The notes below the pieces were generated by a model, which saw only the letters and a program-made list of their open reading frames with translations, searched no databases and was not told the origin of the DNA. Below are positions 41,686-50,160 of a stretch of DNA of 64,000 nt, piece after piece. Source of the stretch: Bacteroides fragilis NCTC 9343. GTDB lineage: Bacteria > Bacteroidota > Bacteroidia > Bacteroidales > Bacteroidaceae. Numbering within the stretch: the first letter of the stretch is position 1; each line of letters opens with the position of its first letter. The stretch spans positions 2,728,001 to 2,792,000 of the forward strand of contig NC_003228.3 in the NCBI RefSeq assembly GCF_000025985.1, written 5' to 3'. The position numbers and the translations under genes are program-made.

Positions 41686-43998
41686 ATGAAGAAAGGGATT
41701 CTTTACACGATTCTTCTTTATCTTGCTTTGTCACTGGCTTCGTGCTCTGCCACTAAGTTTGTACCGGATGGCTCTTATCTATTGGATGAGGTAAAAATAC
41801 ATACTGACAATAAAGAAATAAAACCTTCGGACATGCGACTTTATGTTCGCCAGAATCCTAATTCTAAATGGTTCAGTACCATCAAAACCCAGCTATATGT
41901 ATATAATTGGTCCGGACGGGATTCTACAAAATGGTTCAATCGATTCCTGCGTAAAATAGGAGATGCTCCGGTAATATACAATGAATCCGACGCTATACGC
42001 TCTCAAGAAGAAATTGCTAAAGCAGTGCAAAATTTAGGATATATGGGAGCTAGCGTAAAAAGAACTACAAAAACGAAAAAGAAAAAGCTAAAATTATTTT
42101 ATGAAATCACTTCAGGCAAACCTTATATTGTACGTACACTGAAATATGATATTTCTGATAAGAAAATAGCAGAATATCTTCGGAATGATTCTACCCAATC
42201 AATGTTAAGAGAAGGAATGCTTTTCGATGTAAATGTACTCGATGCGGAACGACAGCGCATTACAGACTATCTATTATGTAACGGTTATTATAAATTTAAT
42301 AAGGATTACATTACTTATACAGCTGACACTGCCCGCAATACCCATCAGGTGGATCTCACTTTACACTTATTACCTTATAAAACTTATGTCGGAGATACTC
42401 CTAAAGAGCATTTTCAGTATAAGATTAACAAAATCAATTTCATTACCGATTATGATGTTCTGCAATCGTCAGCTTTGAGTAGCATTGAGATCAACGATTC
42501 CTTGCATTATAATGGATTTCCGATCTACTATAAAGACAAGCTATATTTACGTCCCAAAGTGTTAGTGGATAACCTGAGATTTGCATCCGGAGATTTATAT
42601 GACGAACGTAATGTACAGAAGACTTATACTTACTTTGGGCGACTATCGGCGCTCAAATATACTAATATTCGTTTTTTCGAAACTCAAAATGGTGATAGCA
42701 CCCAATTAAATTGTTATGTCATGCTAACTAAAAGCAAGCATAAATCTATCTCTTTTGAACTGGAAGGCACTAATTCTGCAGGAGATTTGGGAGCTGCCGC
42801 ATCTGTTTCTTTTCAACATAGAAATTTATTCCGCGGCTCGGAAACCTTCATGGTAAAGTTTCGTGGAGCATACGAGGCTATTTCGGGATTACAACCGGGT
42901 TATAAGAACCATAACTATACTGAATACGGAGTCGAAACAAGCATTAATTTCCCCAATTTCTTGTTTCCTTTTCTCACGTCTGACTTTAAACGACGAATAA
43001 AAGCAACTACAGAATTCGGCTTGCAATATAATTATCAATTACGTCCGGAGTTCTCACGTACCATTGCCTCGGCTTCTTGGAGCTATAAATGGATGCAAAA
43101 ACAGAAAATACAGCATCGCATCGATTTGTTGGATATCAGTTATCTCTATCTGCCTTGGATTTCGTCTCAATTCCAGGAAGATTATATTAATAAGGATAAA
43201 GATAATTATATTCTCAAATATAATTATGAAAATCGTTTGATTGTACGTATGGGATACAATTATAGCTATAATAGTGCGGGTGGAGCTCTTGTCAATAATA
43301 CAATTACAACTAATTCTTATTCTATACGGGCAGGCTTCGAATCAGCAGGTAATATTCTTTACGGAATTTCGAAAATGATTAATATGAGAAAAAATAAAGA
43401 TGGCGAATATGCTATTTTAGGTATACCATATGCACAATATTTAAAAGGAGATTTTGATTTTGCCAAAAATATTATTATTGACCATCGTAATTCTCTTGCA
43501 TTTCATGCCGGAATAGGAATCGCTGTTCCTTATGGAAATGCCAAAGTAGTTCCTTTTGAAAAAAGATATTTTTCAGGAGGAGCAAACAGTGTTAGAGGAT
43601 GGTCCGTACGCAATTTAGGACCGGGATCCTTTGCCGGAGATGGGAATTTCATGAATCAATCCGGAGATATTAAACTGGATGCAAGTATCGAATACCGTAC
43701 TCGTCTATTCTGGAAGTTTCGTGGAGCAGCATTTATCGATGCAGGAAATATATGGACTATTCGTGAATATGAAAATCAGCCGGGTGGTGTTTTTGAATTT
43801 GATAAGTTTTATAAGCAGATTGCCGTTGCTTATGGATTAGGGCTCAGACTTGACTTAGACTTTTTTGTACTTCGCTTTGATGGGGGGATGAAAGCTATAA
43901 ATCCTAAATATAAAAAAGCAAAAGAGCGCTATCCTATTATTCATCCTAGATTCAGCCGCGATTTCGCATTCCATTTTGCAGTAGGCTATCCATTCTAG
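41686..43998 (+). CDS. tamL: TamL-like outer membrane assembly protein (BamA/TamA superfamily lipoprotein)
   Basis: 770 residues. The signal peptide ends in a lipobox (LSLASC, Cys20) followed by ATKFVPDGSYLLDEV, the lipid-anchored TamA variant of Bacteroidetes called TamL. POTRA-like domains cover about 30-350, then a C-terminal Omp85 beta-barrel (about 375-770) with the surface-antigen motif RYFSGGANSVRGWSVRNLGPG and a final aromatic strand (FAFHFAVGYPF). It should help insert or deliver outer membrane components, with TamB as partner; no tamB is in this window. The symbol rests on architecture. Confidence 0.85.
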   Translation: MKKGILYTILLYLALSLASCSATKFVPDGSYLLDEVKIHTDNKEIKPSDMRLYVRQNPNSKWFSTIKTQLYVYNWSGRDSTKWFNRFLRKIGDAPVIYNESDAIRSQEEIAKAVQNLGYMGASVKRTTKTKKKKLKLFYEITSGKPYIVRTLKYDISDKKIAEYLRNDSTQSMLREGMLFDVNVLDAERQRITDYLLCNGYYKFNKDYITYTADTARNTHQVDLTLHLLPYKTYVGDTPKEHFQYKINKINFITDYDVLQSSALSSIEINDSLHYNGFPIYYKDKLYLRPKVLVDNLRFASGDLYDERNVQKTYTYFGRLSALKYTNIRFFETQNGDSTQLNCYVMLTKSKHKSISFELEGTNSAGDLGAAASVSFQHRNLFRGSETFMVKFRGAYEAISGLQPGYKNHNYTEYGVETSINFPNFLFPFLTSDFKRRIKATTEFGLQYNYQLRPEFSRTIASASWSYKWMQKQKIQHRIDLLDISYLYLPWISSQFQEDYINKDKDNYILKYNYENRLIVRMGYNYSYNSAGGALVNNTITTNSYSIRAGFESAGNILYGISKMINMRKNKDGEYAILGIPYAQYLKGDFDFAKNIIIDHRNSLAFHAGIGIAVPYGNAKVVPFEKRYFSGGANSVRGWSVRNLGPGSFAGDGNFMNQSGDIKLDASIEYRTRLFWKFRGAAFIDAGNIWTIREYENQPGGVFEFDKFYKQIAVAYGLGLRLDLDFFVLRFDGGMKAINPKYKKAKERYPIIHPRFSRDFAFHFAVGYPF

Positions 43999-44026
43999 TT
44001 ATACATTACAGGGAGATAGATACAAA

Positions 44027-44065
44027 AAAGATGAAACTTACTCTCAGAGTTTAAGTTTCATCTTT
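44027..44065. terminator. Bidirectional terminator after tamL
   Basis: A 14-bp perfect stem AAAGATGAAACTTA/TAAGTTTCATCTTT with an 11-nt loop lies between the convergent tamL and DUF3332 genes. Confidence 0.85.
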
Positions 44066-44086
44066 ATATTTTATTTATTTCAATAA

Positions 44087-44641
44087 TCAACGTGCAGCAA
44101 AGAGCAGTCCACCCATTGTAGCCTGACGTGCAGCCATCATACCTTGTGCATCAAGAGTTACATTCATTTTATCTCCATTCGGTAAGTTCATTTCAGCAGT
44201 ACCGTCATTGTTCATTTTCAATAGCTCTGTGCTAACTCCATCGGCAACAACATTCCAAGTATTTGCTTCTTTATTATAAATCAACTCCATAGCTGAATCT
44301 TCACCTTCTTTAGTGATAGAATAGCCATTTTCAAGAGTCTTTACTAAATAATCCCCATTCTCACCTTTCACTTTCTTAACATCACCTACATTAGCCATCG
44401 GGTTGGTTCCACTCCAGAACTCAATAGAATTGATAACCAAAGCGTCCGCCAGATAAGCAACACCATATACCGGAACGATATTTAAAGCAAGAAAAACAAG
44501 TTCATTCACAAATTTCGTACCAATAGACTGGTTCCAGGAAGAAATACGATTAAACAGTCCGAATGATCCTACACATGAACTAAATAGGATAGTACCACTG
44601 AGAAAAATGGCAGCAACCAAAGTCAATCTGTTCTTTTTCAT
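44087..44641 (-). CDS. DUF3332 family lipoprotein
   Basis: 184 residues from the ATG at 44641 (MKKNRLTLVAAIFLSGTILFSSC), with a lipobox ending at Cys23. The DUF3332 region includes GSFGLFNRISSWNQSIGTKFVNELVFLALNIVPVYGVAYLADALVINSIEFWSG with two hydrophobic stretches, then a beta-rich C-terminal part. Function unknown. An ATG at 44683 would precede the signal peptide with unrelated residues. A full promoter lies upstream. Confidence 0.88.
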   Translation of the reverse strand: MKKNRLTLVAAIFLSGTILFSSCVGSFGLFNRISSWNQSIGTKFVNELVFLALNIVPVYGVAYLADALVINSIEFWSGTNPMANVGDVKKVKGENGDYLVKTLENGYSITKEGEDSAMELIYNKEANTWNVVADGVSTELLKMNNDGTAEMNLPNGDKMNVTLDAQGMMAARQATMGGLLFAAR

Positions 44642-44712
44642 ACTAAATTTATTATTTGTTATTACGTTAATATTATAGATCATTTATATAAAAATGATCC
44701 AGTTATATGCTG

Positions 44713-44744
44713 CAAATATAATCTTTTTAGTCAAAGAGAACAAA
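44713..44744 (-). promoter_or_regulatory. Full Bacteroides promoter for the DUF3332 gene (TTTG-N20-TATATTTG)
   Basis: -33 (CAAA, 44741-44744) and -7 (CAAATATA, 44713-44720) on the minus strand with 20-bp spacing. Confidence 0.72.
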
Positions 44745-44762
44745 TTTAGGTTACTTTTCCAT

Positions 44763-45200
44763 TTACAATTTTCGTTTGTTTTTGAGTTGTCGTCCTATCA
44801 CATAATCAACTGAATATTTCCCGGGACCACTAATATACATCAAAACAAAAATAATCAGATATACTAACGCCAGCTCTTTCATTGCAAAAATATCATTGGC
44901 ATGAATAACAAAGAATGCAATTACCATAGTAAAAATCATCGGAATCATAGCCAATCTATATAAGAAGCCTATAATAAAGGCCATTGAACATGCCAACTCT
45001 GCAAAAACAGCCAATCCTAAAGAGAGGGGAGAACCCAGCCCTAATGGATCAGGAAAGGATGTGGAAAGTTCCTGAAAATTGCTCCACTTTTGTATACCAT
45101 GATTCATCAACAACAGGCCAAACGAAATTCTTAGAATCAACAAGAATAGAGATGCTCCGGCACTGTCTGGTTTTAGAGGAAATAAAAATTTGTAAATCAT
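44763..45200 (-). CDS. DoxX family membrane protein
   Basis: 145 residues with four membrane helices. Family elements are LLILRISFGLLLMNHGIQKW, the LGLGSPLSLGLAVFAELACSMAFIIGFL helix pair and IPMIFTMVIAFFVIHAND. DoxX-like proteins are small quinone- or redox-associated membrane proteins whose exact role in most bacteria is unclear. The DUF3332 promoter starts only 19 bp after its stop, so the two are separate units. Confidence 0.85.
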   Translation of the reverse strand: MIYKFLFPLKPDSAGASLFLLILRISFGLLLMNHGIQKWSNFQELSTSFPDPLGLGSPLSLGLAVFAELACSMAFIIGFLYRLAMIPMIFTMVIAFFVIHANDIFAMKELALVYLIIFVLMYISGPGKYSVDYVIGRQLKNKRKL

Positions 45201-45359
45201 AAGTTTATATTTTTAGATTTTATAATATAAACAACTGGCAGTTTTGTATTGTTTACTTGATACAAATCAAATAACGATAAAATCTGAAAAAAACAAGAAT
45301 AATATCCGACCCATAAATTATCACTTTTGTTATATCAATAAACATTAGCGAATATAATC

Positions 45360-45446
45360 ATGAAAGAAATATGGAAGTTCTTGAAAAGTTGTCTTGAAGA
45401 AATAGGCAGAAATATTCTCAAAGAGTATGGCTATTCCGATGATTAA
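45360..45446 (+). CDS. Putative 28-residue small protein
   Basis: ATG at 45360 to TAA at 45446 encodes MKEIWKFLKSCLEEIGRN plus ILKEYGYSDD. It forms a likely amphipathic helix with an acidic tail. An intrinsic terminator begins 30 bp after the stop, with no other gene between it and the divergent DoxX gene. This supports a dedicated transcript. No clear promoter box was found. Confidence 0.5.
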   Translation: MKEIWKFLKSCLEEIGRNILKEYGYSDD

Positions 45447-45476
45447 TAACTGTTTTATTAAATATTGACTTCAAAG

Positions 45477-45511
45477 AAAATGCATTGCTTCAAAAAGGCA
45501 ATGCATTTTTT
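45477..45511 (+). terminator. Terminator of the 28-codon ORF
   Basis: A 12-bp perfect stem AAAATGCATTGC/GCAATGCATTTT with a 9-nt loop and T6. Confidence 0.85.
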
Positions 45512-45592
45512 ATCGGTATTGCAAAAAAAATATAATGTGAGCATCTTTTTGATATCTGATCTGTTATATCAACAATATAAAAAAAAGTAACT

Positions 45593-45691
45593 ATGGACTA
45601 TCTATTTTTCTATCTATTCTTTTTGTTCATTATATGGACATTTATCGTAAAAAGTATACATGATGCACCCGAAATGGAAGATATCGAGTAG
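45593..45691 (+). CDS. Putative 32-residue membrane micropeptide
   Basis: ATG at 45593 to TAG at 45691. Residues 1-18 (MDYLFFYLFFLFIIWTFI) form one transmembrane segment, followed by VKSIHDAPEMEDIE, an acidic tail. Composition is strongly membrane-like rather than random, and a terminator starts 16 bp after the stop. An inverted repeat TTGATAT-N10-ATATCAA (45549-45572) lies upstream. Confidence 0.5.
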   Translation: MDYLFFYLFFLFIIWTFIVKSIHDAPEMEDIE

Positions 45692-45706
45692 AATCTATAA
45701 AAAAAT

Positions 45707-45740
45707 AAAGGAGGATCTATACAATAGTATGTCCTCCTTT
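45707..45740. terminator. Bidirectional terminator
   Basis: A 9-bp stem AAAGGAGGA/TCCTCCTTT with an extra inner ATAC/GTAT helix, between the 32-codon ORF and the convergent gene ending at 45749. Confidence 0.8.
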
Positions 45741-45748
45741 CATTATTT

Positions 45749-46276
45749 CTATTTATTATTCTCCTTCGAGGAAGGAGCAATGTAGTCTTCCTTAATGAAT
45801 TCATCATATACTTTCTTTGGATGATCAAAAGGAGCTACCCCCGTACGATTTTCATTAAAATTCTCACGTCTGAATTTCTTCAGTTTAAGATTATCTTCAG
45901 CATATTCCCGAAGTTTCTTCTTTTCATGCCCATACAATGAGCTGTCCAGAACTTCCGAATCCAACAGACTCTCTTTAGGGGTGATAGATGGTAACAGTTT
46001 TTGCTCTAATAATCCACGATAAGCACCATTATACTCACACCATACACAGTCTCCTAAAACAAACAGCCGATAAGTGTATCTGGACCATGCTGTCTTAATA
46101 GTCACTTCGCGAGAGTAAATCTCCACAGTTGCCTCCGAATCGAATGCCTGATCACGGATTACAACCAATTTCCTACCCGAAATATCTTCCTTAATAAGGG
46201 TCATCCATTTTTCGGAATTCAGAATTTCCCCGATAATATCAGGTAATTTTTCTTTAATTTCAAATTGTATTCTCAT
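45749..46276 (-). CDS. Hypothetical protein, no family recognised
   Basis: 175 residues, soluble, no signal peptide. The N-terminal 100 residues appear alpha/beta (MRIQFEIKEKLPDIIGEIL, KLVVIRDQAFDSEATVEIY); the C-terminal 60 residues are highly charged (GHEKKKLREYAEDNLKLKKFRRENFNEN) and may be helical. Normal Bacteroides codon use and a downstream terminator suggest a genuine gene. Function unknown. Confidence 0.7.
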   Translation of the reverse strand: MRIQFEIKEKLPDIIGEILNSEKWMTLIKEDISGRKLVVIRDQAFDSEATVEIYSREVTIKTAWSRYTYRLFVLGDCVWCEYNGAYRGLLEQKLLPSITPKESLLDSEVLDSSLYGHEKKKLREYAEDNLKLKKFRRENFNENRTGVAPFDHPKKVYDEFIKEDYIAPSSKENNK

Positions 46277-46512
46277 ATCATTCGCCTGTGGGCCAGGACT
46301 TATTAATTGCCCCCAATAATAATCAATTTCCTAAAGATAGTAAGTTTTGGAGTTAAAAACAAAATTAAAACCATTTTTTTCCAGTCTTTTTGCTATAATT
46401 ATCCATCTATTTACTGTCAAATACATAAAACTCAATATCCTCATCAATTTTACATATAACTTTTCAATCTGAAGGGTATTATCATTAAAAAGAAACTGAT
46501 GTCAGCGCAAGA

Positions 46513-46689
46513 ATGCTAACATTTCATAAGAACAATGACAAACGTATAAAATCAATTTTTGCCTCATTCGTTCTATTGCTCCTCTGTTCGGTTTTACACC
46601 TGTCAATCAGACGATACTCCCATTTAGCGAACTGGTATGTGTACTCCTTTATGGCTGGACTTAGAGAAGTGATATATAAGAAGAAATAA
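46513..46689 (+). CDS. Putative 58-residue small membrane protein
   Basis: ATG at 46513 to TAA at 46689. A basic N-terminus (FHKNNDKRIK) precedes a hydrophobic segment (FASFVLLLLCSVLHLSI, about 16-32), then a basic/aromatic region ending EVIYKKK. No family is recognised and no promoter box was seen, so this is tentative. It sits alone between a divergent hypothetical gene and the convergent tRNA. Confidence 0.4.
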   Translation: MLTFHKNNDKRIKSIFASFVLLLLCSVLHLSIRRYSHLANWYVYSFMAGLREVIYKKK

Positions 46690-46810
46690 AACAATTTCTA
46701 GATAGCAAATGGACGTACTTGTATAGGGCATTTAATTGAACTCATTTGGATTTTTGTATTATCAGAAAGAGAAATTCTCCTCAGATTTTACATTATATCC
46801 TGAAATAATA

Positions 46811-46859
46811 AAAAAGGAAAAACCCTAAAAATAAATGATTTTCAGAGCTTTTCCTTTTT
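46811..46859 (-). terminator. Terminator of the first tRNA-Lys
   Basis: An 11-bp stem AAAAAGGAAAA/TTTTCCTTTTT with a 27-nt loop lies just past the tRNA 3' end on the minus strand. Confidence 0.75.
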
Positions 46860-46865
46860 AACTTG

Positions 46866-46938
46866 TACACCCTCAGGGACTCGAACCCTGGACCCATTGA
46901 TTAAGAGTCAATTGCTCTACCAGCTGAGCTAAGAGTGC
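46866..46938 (-). tRNA. tRNA-Lys(CTT)
   Basis: A 73-nt cloverleaf: D arm GCTC/GAGC, anticodon stem ATTGA/TCAAT with loop CTCTTAA giving anticodon CTT, and T arm CAGGG/CCCTG with loop TTCGAGT. CCA is not encoded. The acceptor stem ends in a G1:U72 wobble. It is identical to the copy at 50228-50300. Confidence 0.93.
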
Positions 46939-46944
46939 ATTGCC

Positions 46945-46976
46945 ATCAAGCATTCTTGATTTCGGGTGCAAAGGTA
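46945..46976 (-). promoter_or_regulatory. tRNA promoter -7 box (TACCTTTG) with a leader hairpin
   Basis: The -7 box is at 46969-46976. The short precursor leader contains ATCAAG-CATT-CTTGAT (46945-46960). Confidence 0.55.
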
Positions 46977-47460
46977 AACCTTTATTTTTAAATGGCAAAT
47001 ATTTAAGAGACTTTTTTAATACGGAATAATGTCTTTTATTCCGTATAAAGAATAAACTGTTGTTTTTAAGTATCAAGTTGCAAATAATCACACAAAACAA
47101 ACGATCTCATTCACAATGATGTATAGCAAAGAAGAAATTTTCAGATTAATATTTAGTAAAAAACAAATTACACTTTGAATAAAGAAAAATATTCTAAGGA
47201 GTTTTTTAGATAGGCTTTATAATAATCTCCATCGAATAATTCACGTAAACTATTATAATCCAACAGATATGGATATAATATTTTATAAGATCCACTATGC
47301 TGATAATTCTCCACATCAATTTTATTGCATTAATATTATAATATTTCAAGCGGTTGGGCATACCATTATATCAATAATTTATAATATTCATTTCATCTAT
47401 ATTTCTTTTGATGTATTTTTGTAGTCGAAATAAACAGCAAAACTAAAAATCTAATAACGA
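46977..47460. other. AT-rich intergenic region upstream of the tRNA and the porin gene
   Basis: It contains an 11-bp perfect hairpin ATACGGAATAA/TTATTCCGTAT (47019-47046) without a T-run on either strand, and a -7-like TATTTTTG at 47414-47421 that probably serves the porin. Nothing else is recognised. Confidence 0.5.
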
Positions 47461-48603
47461 ATGAATTTATATTTAAAACACACCTTATTTTATCTATTAG
47501 GTATATCTTACGCTTTGATATCTTCAGCACAGTCTAATCCGGATAAACTACAATGTAAAGTGACAGGACGCATGCTTCTGGATGGCGGTGTTTATCTCAA
47601 GAATGATAATAATTTTGGTAATGGAGTTGAATTCAGTGATCTTCGGATAGGTGCAAAAGTCGCATATCAAAATTGGGATATGAAACTTGAAATAGGCTAT
47701 ACCGGCAATAAAGCGACAATAAAAGATGCTTTTGCAAAGTACACATACAAGAACCACTCTATACAAGTCGGACAATTCTACGAACCGTTTAGTTTAGAAA
47801 TGATGTGCAGCACTTTCGACATTCGCTTTAATCAATCTCCAGGAGCTGTTCTTGCATTAACAAACGGCAGGCGAATGGGAATCACTTATAGTTACCGAAA
47901 CAAACGTTATTATATGTCAGGAGGGGCATTCATGGATAATGAAGTCAACAACCTAAAAAAAGCGTCACATGGATATGCTTTGGATGGCAGGGTAGTATAT
48001 CGTCCGGTTTTAGATAGCAAGAAGCTTATTCATATAGGTTTTGCGGCCAATTACCGTACCCCTAACGAATCCTTAAATGAAGAAGATAAAAACATATTTA
48101 TCTATAAATCTCCTGGTGTGAGTACGATTGATAACCGAAATATTGCAATGGCTACTATTGATCATGCAGCGTATCAGATAAAATTTGGCACAGAATTACT
48201 GGTTTATTATCACCGTTTCTGCCTGCAAAGTGAATATATACGTACTCATGTGGAACGAGACAATGCTTTTAAGAACTATGTGGCACAAGGAGCCTACCTT
48301 CAGTGCTCTTGGCTTTTATCCGGAGAAACTTATCTGTACGATGAATCTGTTGCATGTGCCGGTCGTCCGGAAGGAAAAAGTCTGGAGATTTGTTCACGAT
48401 TTAACTATTTGACACTCAACGATGAGGATGCCGCCATTTGGGGAGGAGAACAAAAAGATATCTCCATCGGACTCAACTATTATATTAATAAATATATAGG
48501 TATAAAATTAAACTATAGCTATCTGATGCCCGGAGCCAGTATAAAAGAGATCAGCCGTAAAAACTTTAGTGTTTTTCAAGGACGATTTCAATTCATTTTT
48601 TAA
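47461..48603 (+). CDS. OprP/OprO-like porin
   Basis: 380 residues. A signal peptide (LLGISYALISSAQ) is followed by a beta-barrel-rich sequence with alternating aromatic strands and a terminal phenylalanine strand (FSVFQGRFQFIF). The pattern VEFSDLRIGAKVAYQNWDMKLEIGY, then DAFAKYTYKNHSIQVGQFYEPFSLE matches the phosphate-selective porin O/P family. The ligand is not inferable; in Bacteroides such porins are often induced by host or stress signals. It is monocistronic between the two tRNA-Lys genes. Confidence 0.85.
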   Translation: MNLYLKHTLFYLLGISYALISSAQSNPDKLQCKVTGRMLLDGGVYLKNDNNFGNGVEFSDLRIGAKVAYQNWDMKLEIGYTGNKATIKDAFAKYTYKNHSIQVGQFYEPFSLEMMCSTFDIRFNQSPGAVLALTNGRRMGITYSYRNKRYYMSGGAFMDNEVNNLKKASHGYALDGRVVYRPVLDSKKLIHIGFAANYRTPNESLNEEDKNIFIYKSPGVSTIDNRNIAMATIDHAAYQIKFGTELLVYYHRFCLQSEYIRTHVERDNAFKNYVAQGAYLQCSWLLSGETYLYDESVACAGRPEGKSLEICSRFNYLTLNDEDAAIWGGEQKDISIGLNYYINKYIGIKLNYSYLMPGASIKEISRKNFSVFQGRFQFIF

Positions 48604-48760
48604 TTGGCTATTGCTTCCATCGTCTGATCATATTTCCTATTGTAATCCTATAGAGAGGCTGGATCACCATTTGCGATTCTTTACCGATGATAAGTAAAGA
48701 AGCACGAACGGTGATCAGCTTTTTATCAAATAAATGATCAGAGGATAACCAATCCCATAT

Positions 48761-49972
48761 CTATTTACTTTGCTTTTCCATATCTCTGACAGCCGGAATG
48801 CACATCATCAAAATTGAGGTAAATACAATTGCTATCCCACAACAGATAAAAATATTGGCTATTCCTAAACTATCAGCAATAAATCCGGTAATGAACAACC
48901 CAATGATAGAAGGCAATAAGCTCACGCTGTCAAAAAGAGAAAACACACGTCCTAAATATGCCGGTTTAAACTGAGTTTGCAGTAATGAAGTAAAAGGCCC
49001 GGAAAAAAATGGGACAACTATACCTTGTGCCACTGTTAATGCTGCAAAAAGTACAAAACCATCAGCCGGAAGTATTCCACAAAATGCCAATGCCGCACCA
49101 AGCAAAAAATAGGAAATAGCAATCAGCAAGGTTTTACGTATCTTTGGATTCCATACACCCAATAAGGCACCACCGGCCAACATGCCAGCACCGAAAAGAG
49201 TTTCTATCAAACTTACTTGATATGCTGTTCCCGAGAAATTTTTCAAAGTCATCAACGGCATCAATGCCACCATTGGCATAACAAAAAATGTAACCAGAAC
49301 TTCAGTTACCATTACCCAACTGACTCCTTTATTACGCATAATTACATTAAATCCATCTCGCATATCATAAAGTACATTTCTAGCTGAGGTATTTTCTTGT
49401 TTAGGATTGGGAATATACACAAAAAGTAAAGCTGTACAAGCTATTATAGCTCCCAATACATCTAGAAGCATGACAAGACTCATGTCAAACGCAAGAAGCA
49501 ATATGGCTCCAAGAGCCGGACCACCAATGTTACAAATCGACTGGATAGCTTGATTGATACCCGCAATGCGCATAAGTTCTTTTTCCGGTGCCAACAATGG
49601 TACAGAGGATTTCATGGCAGGCGTATGAAATGCACCGCCAACCGAACGCAACATAAGTAAAAGATATATATGCCATAATTCGATTATATCCAAATAGAAC
49701 AGTAAAGCGATCACTCCGGAACAGAGAGCGACAAAACTGTCAGCACCAATCATAGTCCATTTACGATTCCAACGATCGACAAAGACGCCGGCAAAAGGGC
49801 CTAATAAAGCTTGTGGTAATAAAGCAGCGATAGTTGCAAATGACAATACCTCCGCAGATCCCGTTTTAAGACTAATCCACAAAACAATAGAAAACTGGGC
49901 AATAGAACTACTTAGTATAGAGAATAGTTGCCCTGTCCATATAATGATAAACTTTTTCTTCCAATTATTCAT
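48761..49972 (-). CDS. Mef-like MFS efflux protein
   Basis: 403 residues, 12 membrane helices. The sequence resembles macrolide efflux protein Mef(A) from memory: NNWKKKFIIIWTGQLFS at the N-terminus, VDRWNRKWTMIGADSF, AFHTPAMKSSVPLLAPE, DVLGAIIACTALLFV and KPAYLGRVFSL. It is thus likely a drug or metabolite exporter of the MFS DHA3 group; macrolides are a candidate substrate only. Its mRNA appears to carry a 185-nt leader with a 17-codon ORF and alternative hairpins, the organisation of translation-attenuated resistance genes. Confidence 0.87.
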   Translation of the reverse strand: MNNWKKKFIIIWTGQLFSILSSSIAQFSIVLWISLKTGSAEVLSFATIAALLPQALLGPFAGVFVDRWNRKWTMIGADSFVALCSGVIALLFYLDIIELWHIYLLLMLRSVGGAFHTPAMKSSVPLLAPEKELMRIAGINQAIQSICNIGGPALGAILLLAFDMSLVMLLDVLGAIIACTALLFVYIPNPKQENTSARNVLYDMRDGFNVIMRNKGVSWVMVTEVLVTFFVMPMVALMPLMTLKNFSGTAYQVSLIETLFGAGMLAGGALLGVWNPKIRKTLLIAISYFLLGAALAFCGILPADGFVLFAALTVAQGIVVPFFSGPFTSLLQTQFKPAYLGRVFSLFDSVSLLPSIIGLFITGFIADSLGIANIFICCGIAIVFTSILMMCIPAVRDMEKQSK

Positions 49973-50002
49973 AATAAGTTTGATAAAGAATGAAATTATT
50001 TC

Positions 50003-50099
50003 CCTATTGCATCTATACAGAAGAAGAAAGAATAGGATACCTCCCTGAAAAACCTAAGGTATATCTAAAATAGGATGGAACTGTAGCTAAGCCAGCTCC
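50003..50099 (-). promoter_or_regulatory. Alternative hairpins in the leader of the Mef-like gene
   Basis: Hairpin A (50077-50083 with 50093-50099) covers the leader ORF stop. Hairpin B pairs 50036-50042 with 50057-50065. Hairpin C pairs 50003-50008 with 50031-50036 and shares a base with B. A second CCTATT copy (minus strand, 50069-50074) can compete for the same partner, giving mutually exclusive folds. Confidence 0.5.
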
Positions 50100-50140
50100 A
50101 AATGATTGACGAGTATGTTAAACTGATAAGTTGTTTTCAT
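50087..50140 (-). CDS. Putative 17-residue leader peptide of the Mef-like gene
   Basis: ATG at 50140 to TAG at 50087 encodes MKTTYQFNILVNHLELA. It starts about 16 nt after the predicted transcription start and ends inside hairpin A. Position and size are typical of ribosome-stalling leader peptides, but coding is inferred from context only. Confidence 0.5.
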   Translation of the reverse strand: MKTTYQFNILVNHLELA

Positions 50141-50160
50141 CAAATTAATTTTTGCGGTGG

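Noticed and set aside
46873..47100. 75-codon minus-strand frame
   Set aside because: It runs through the tRNA-Lys gene and its promoter.
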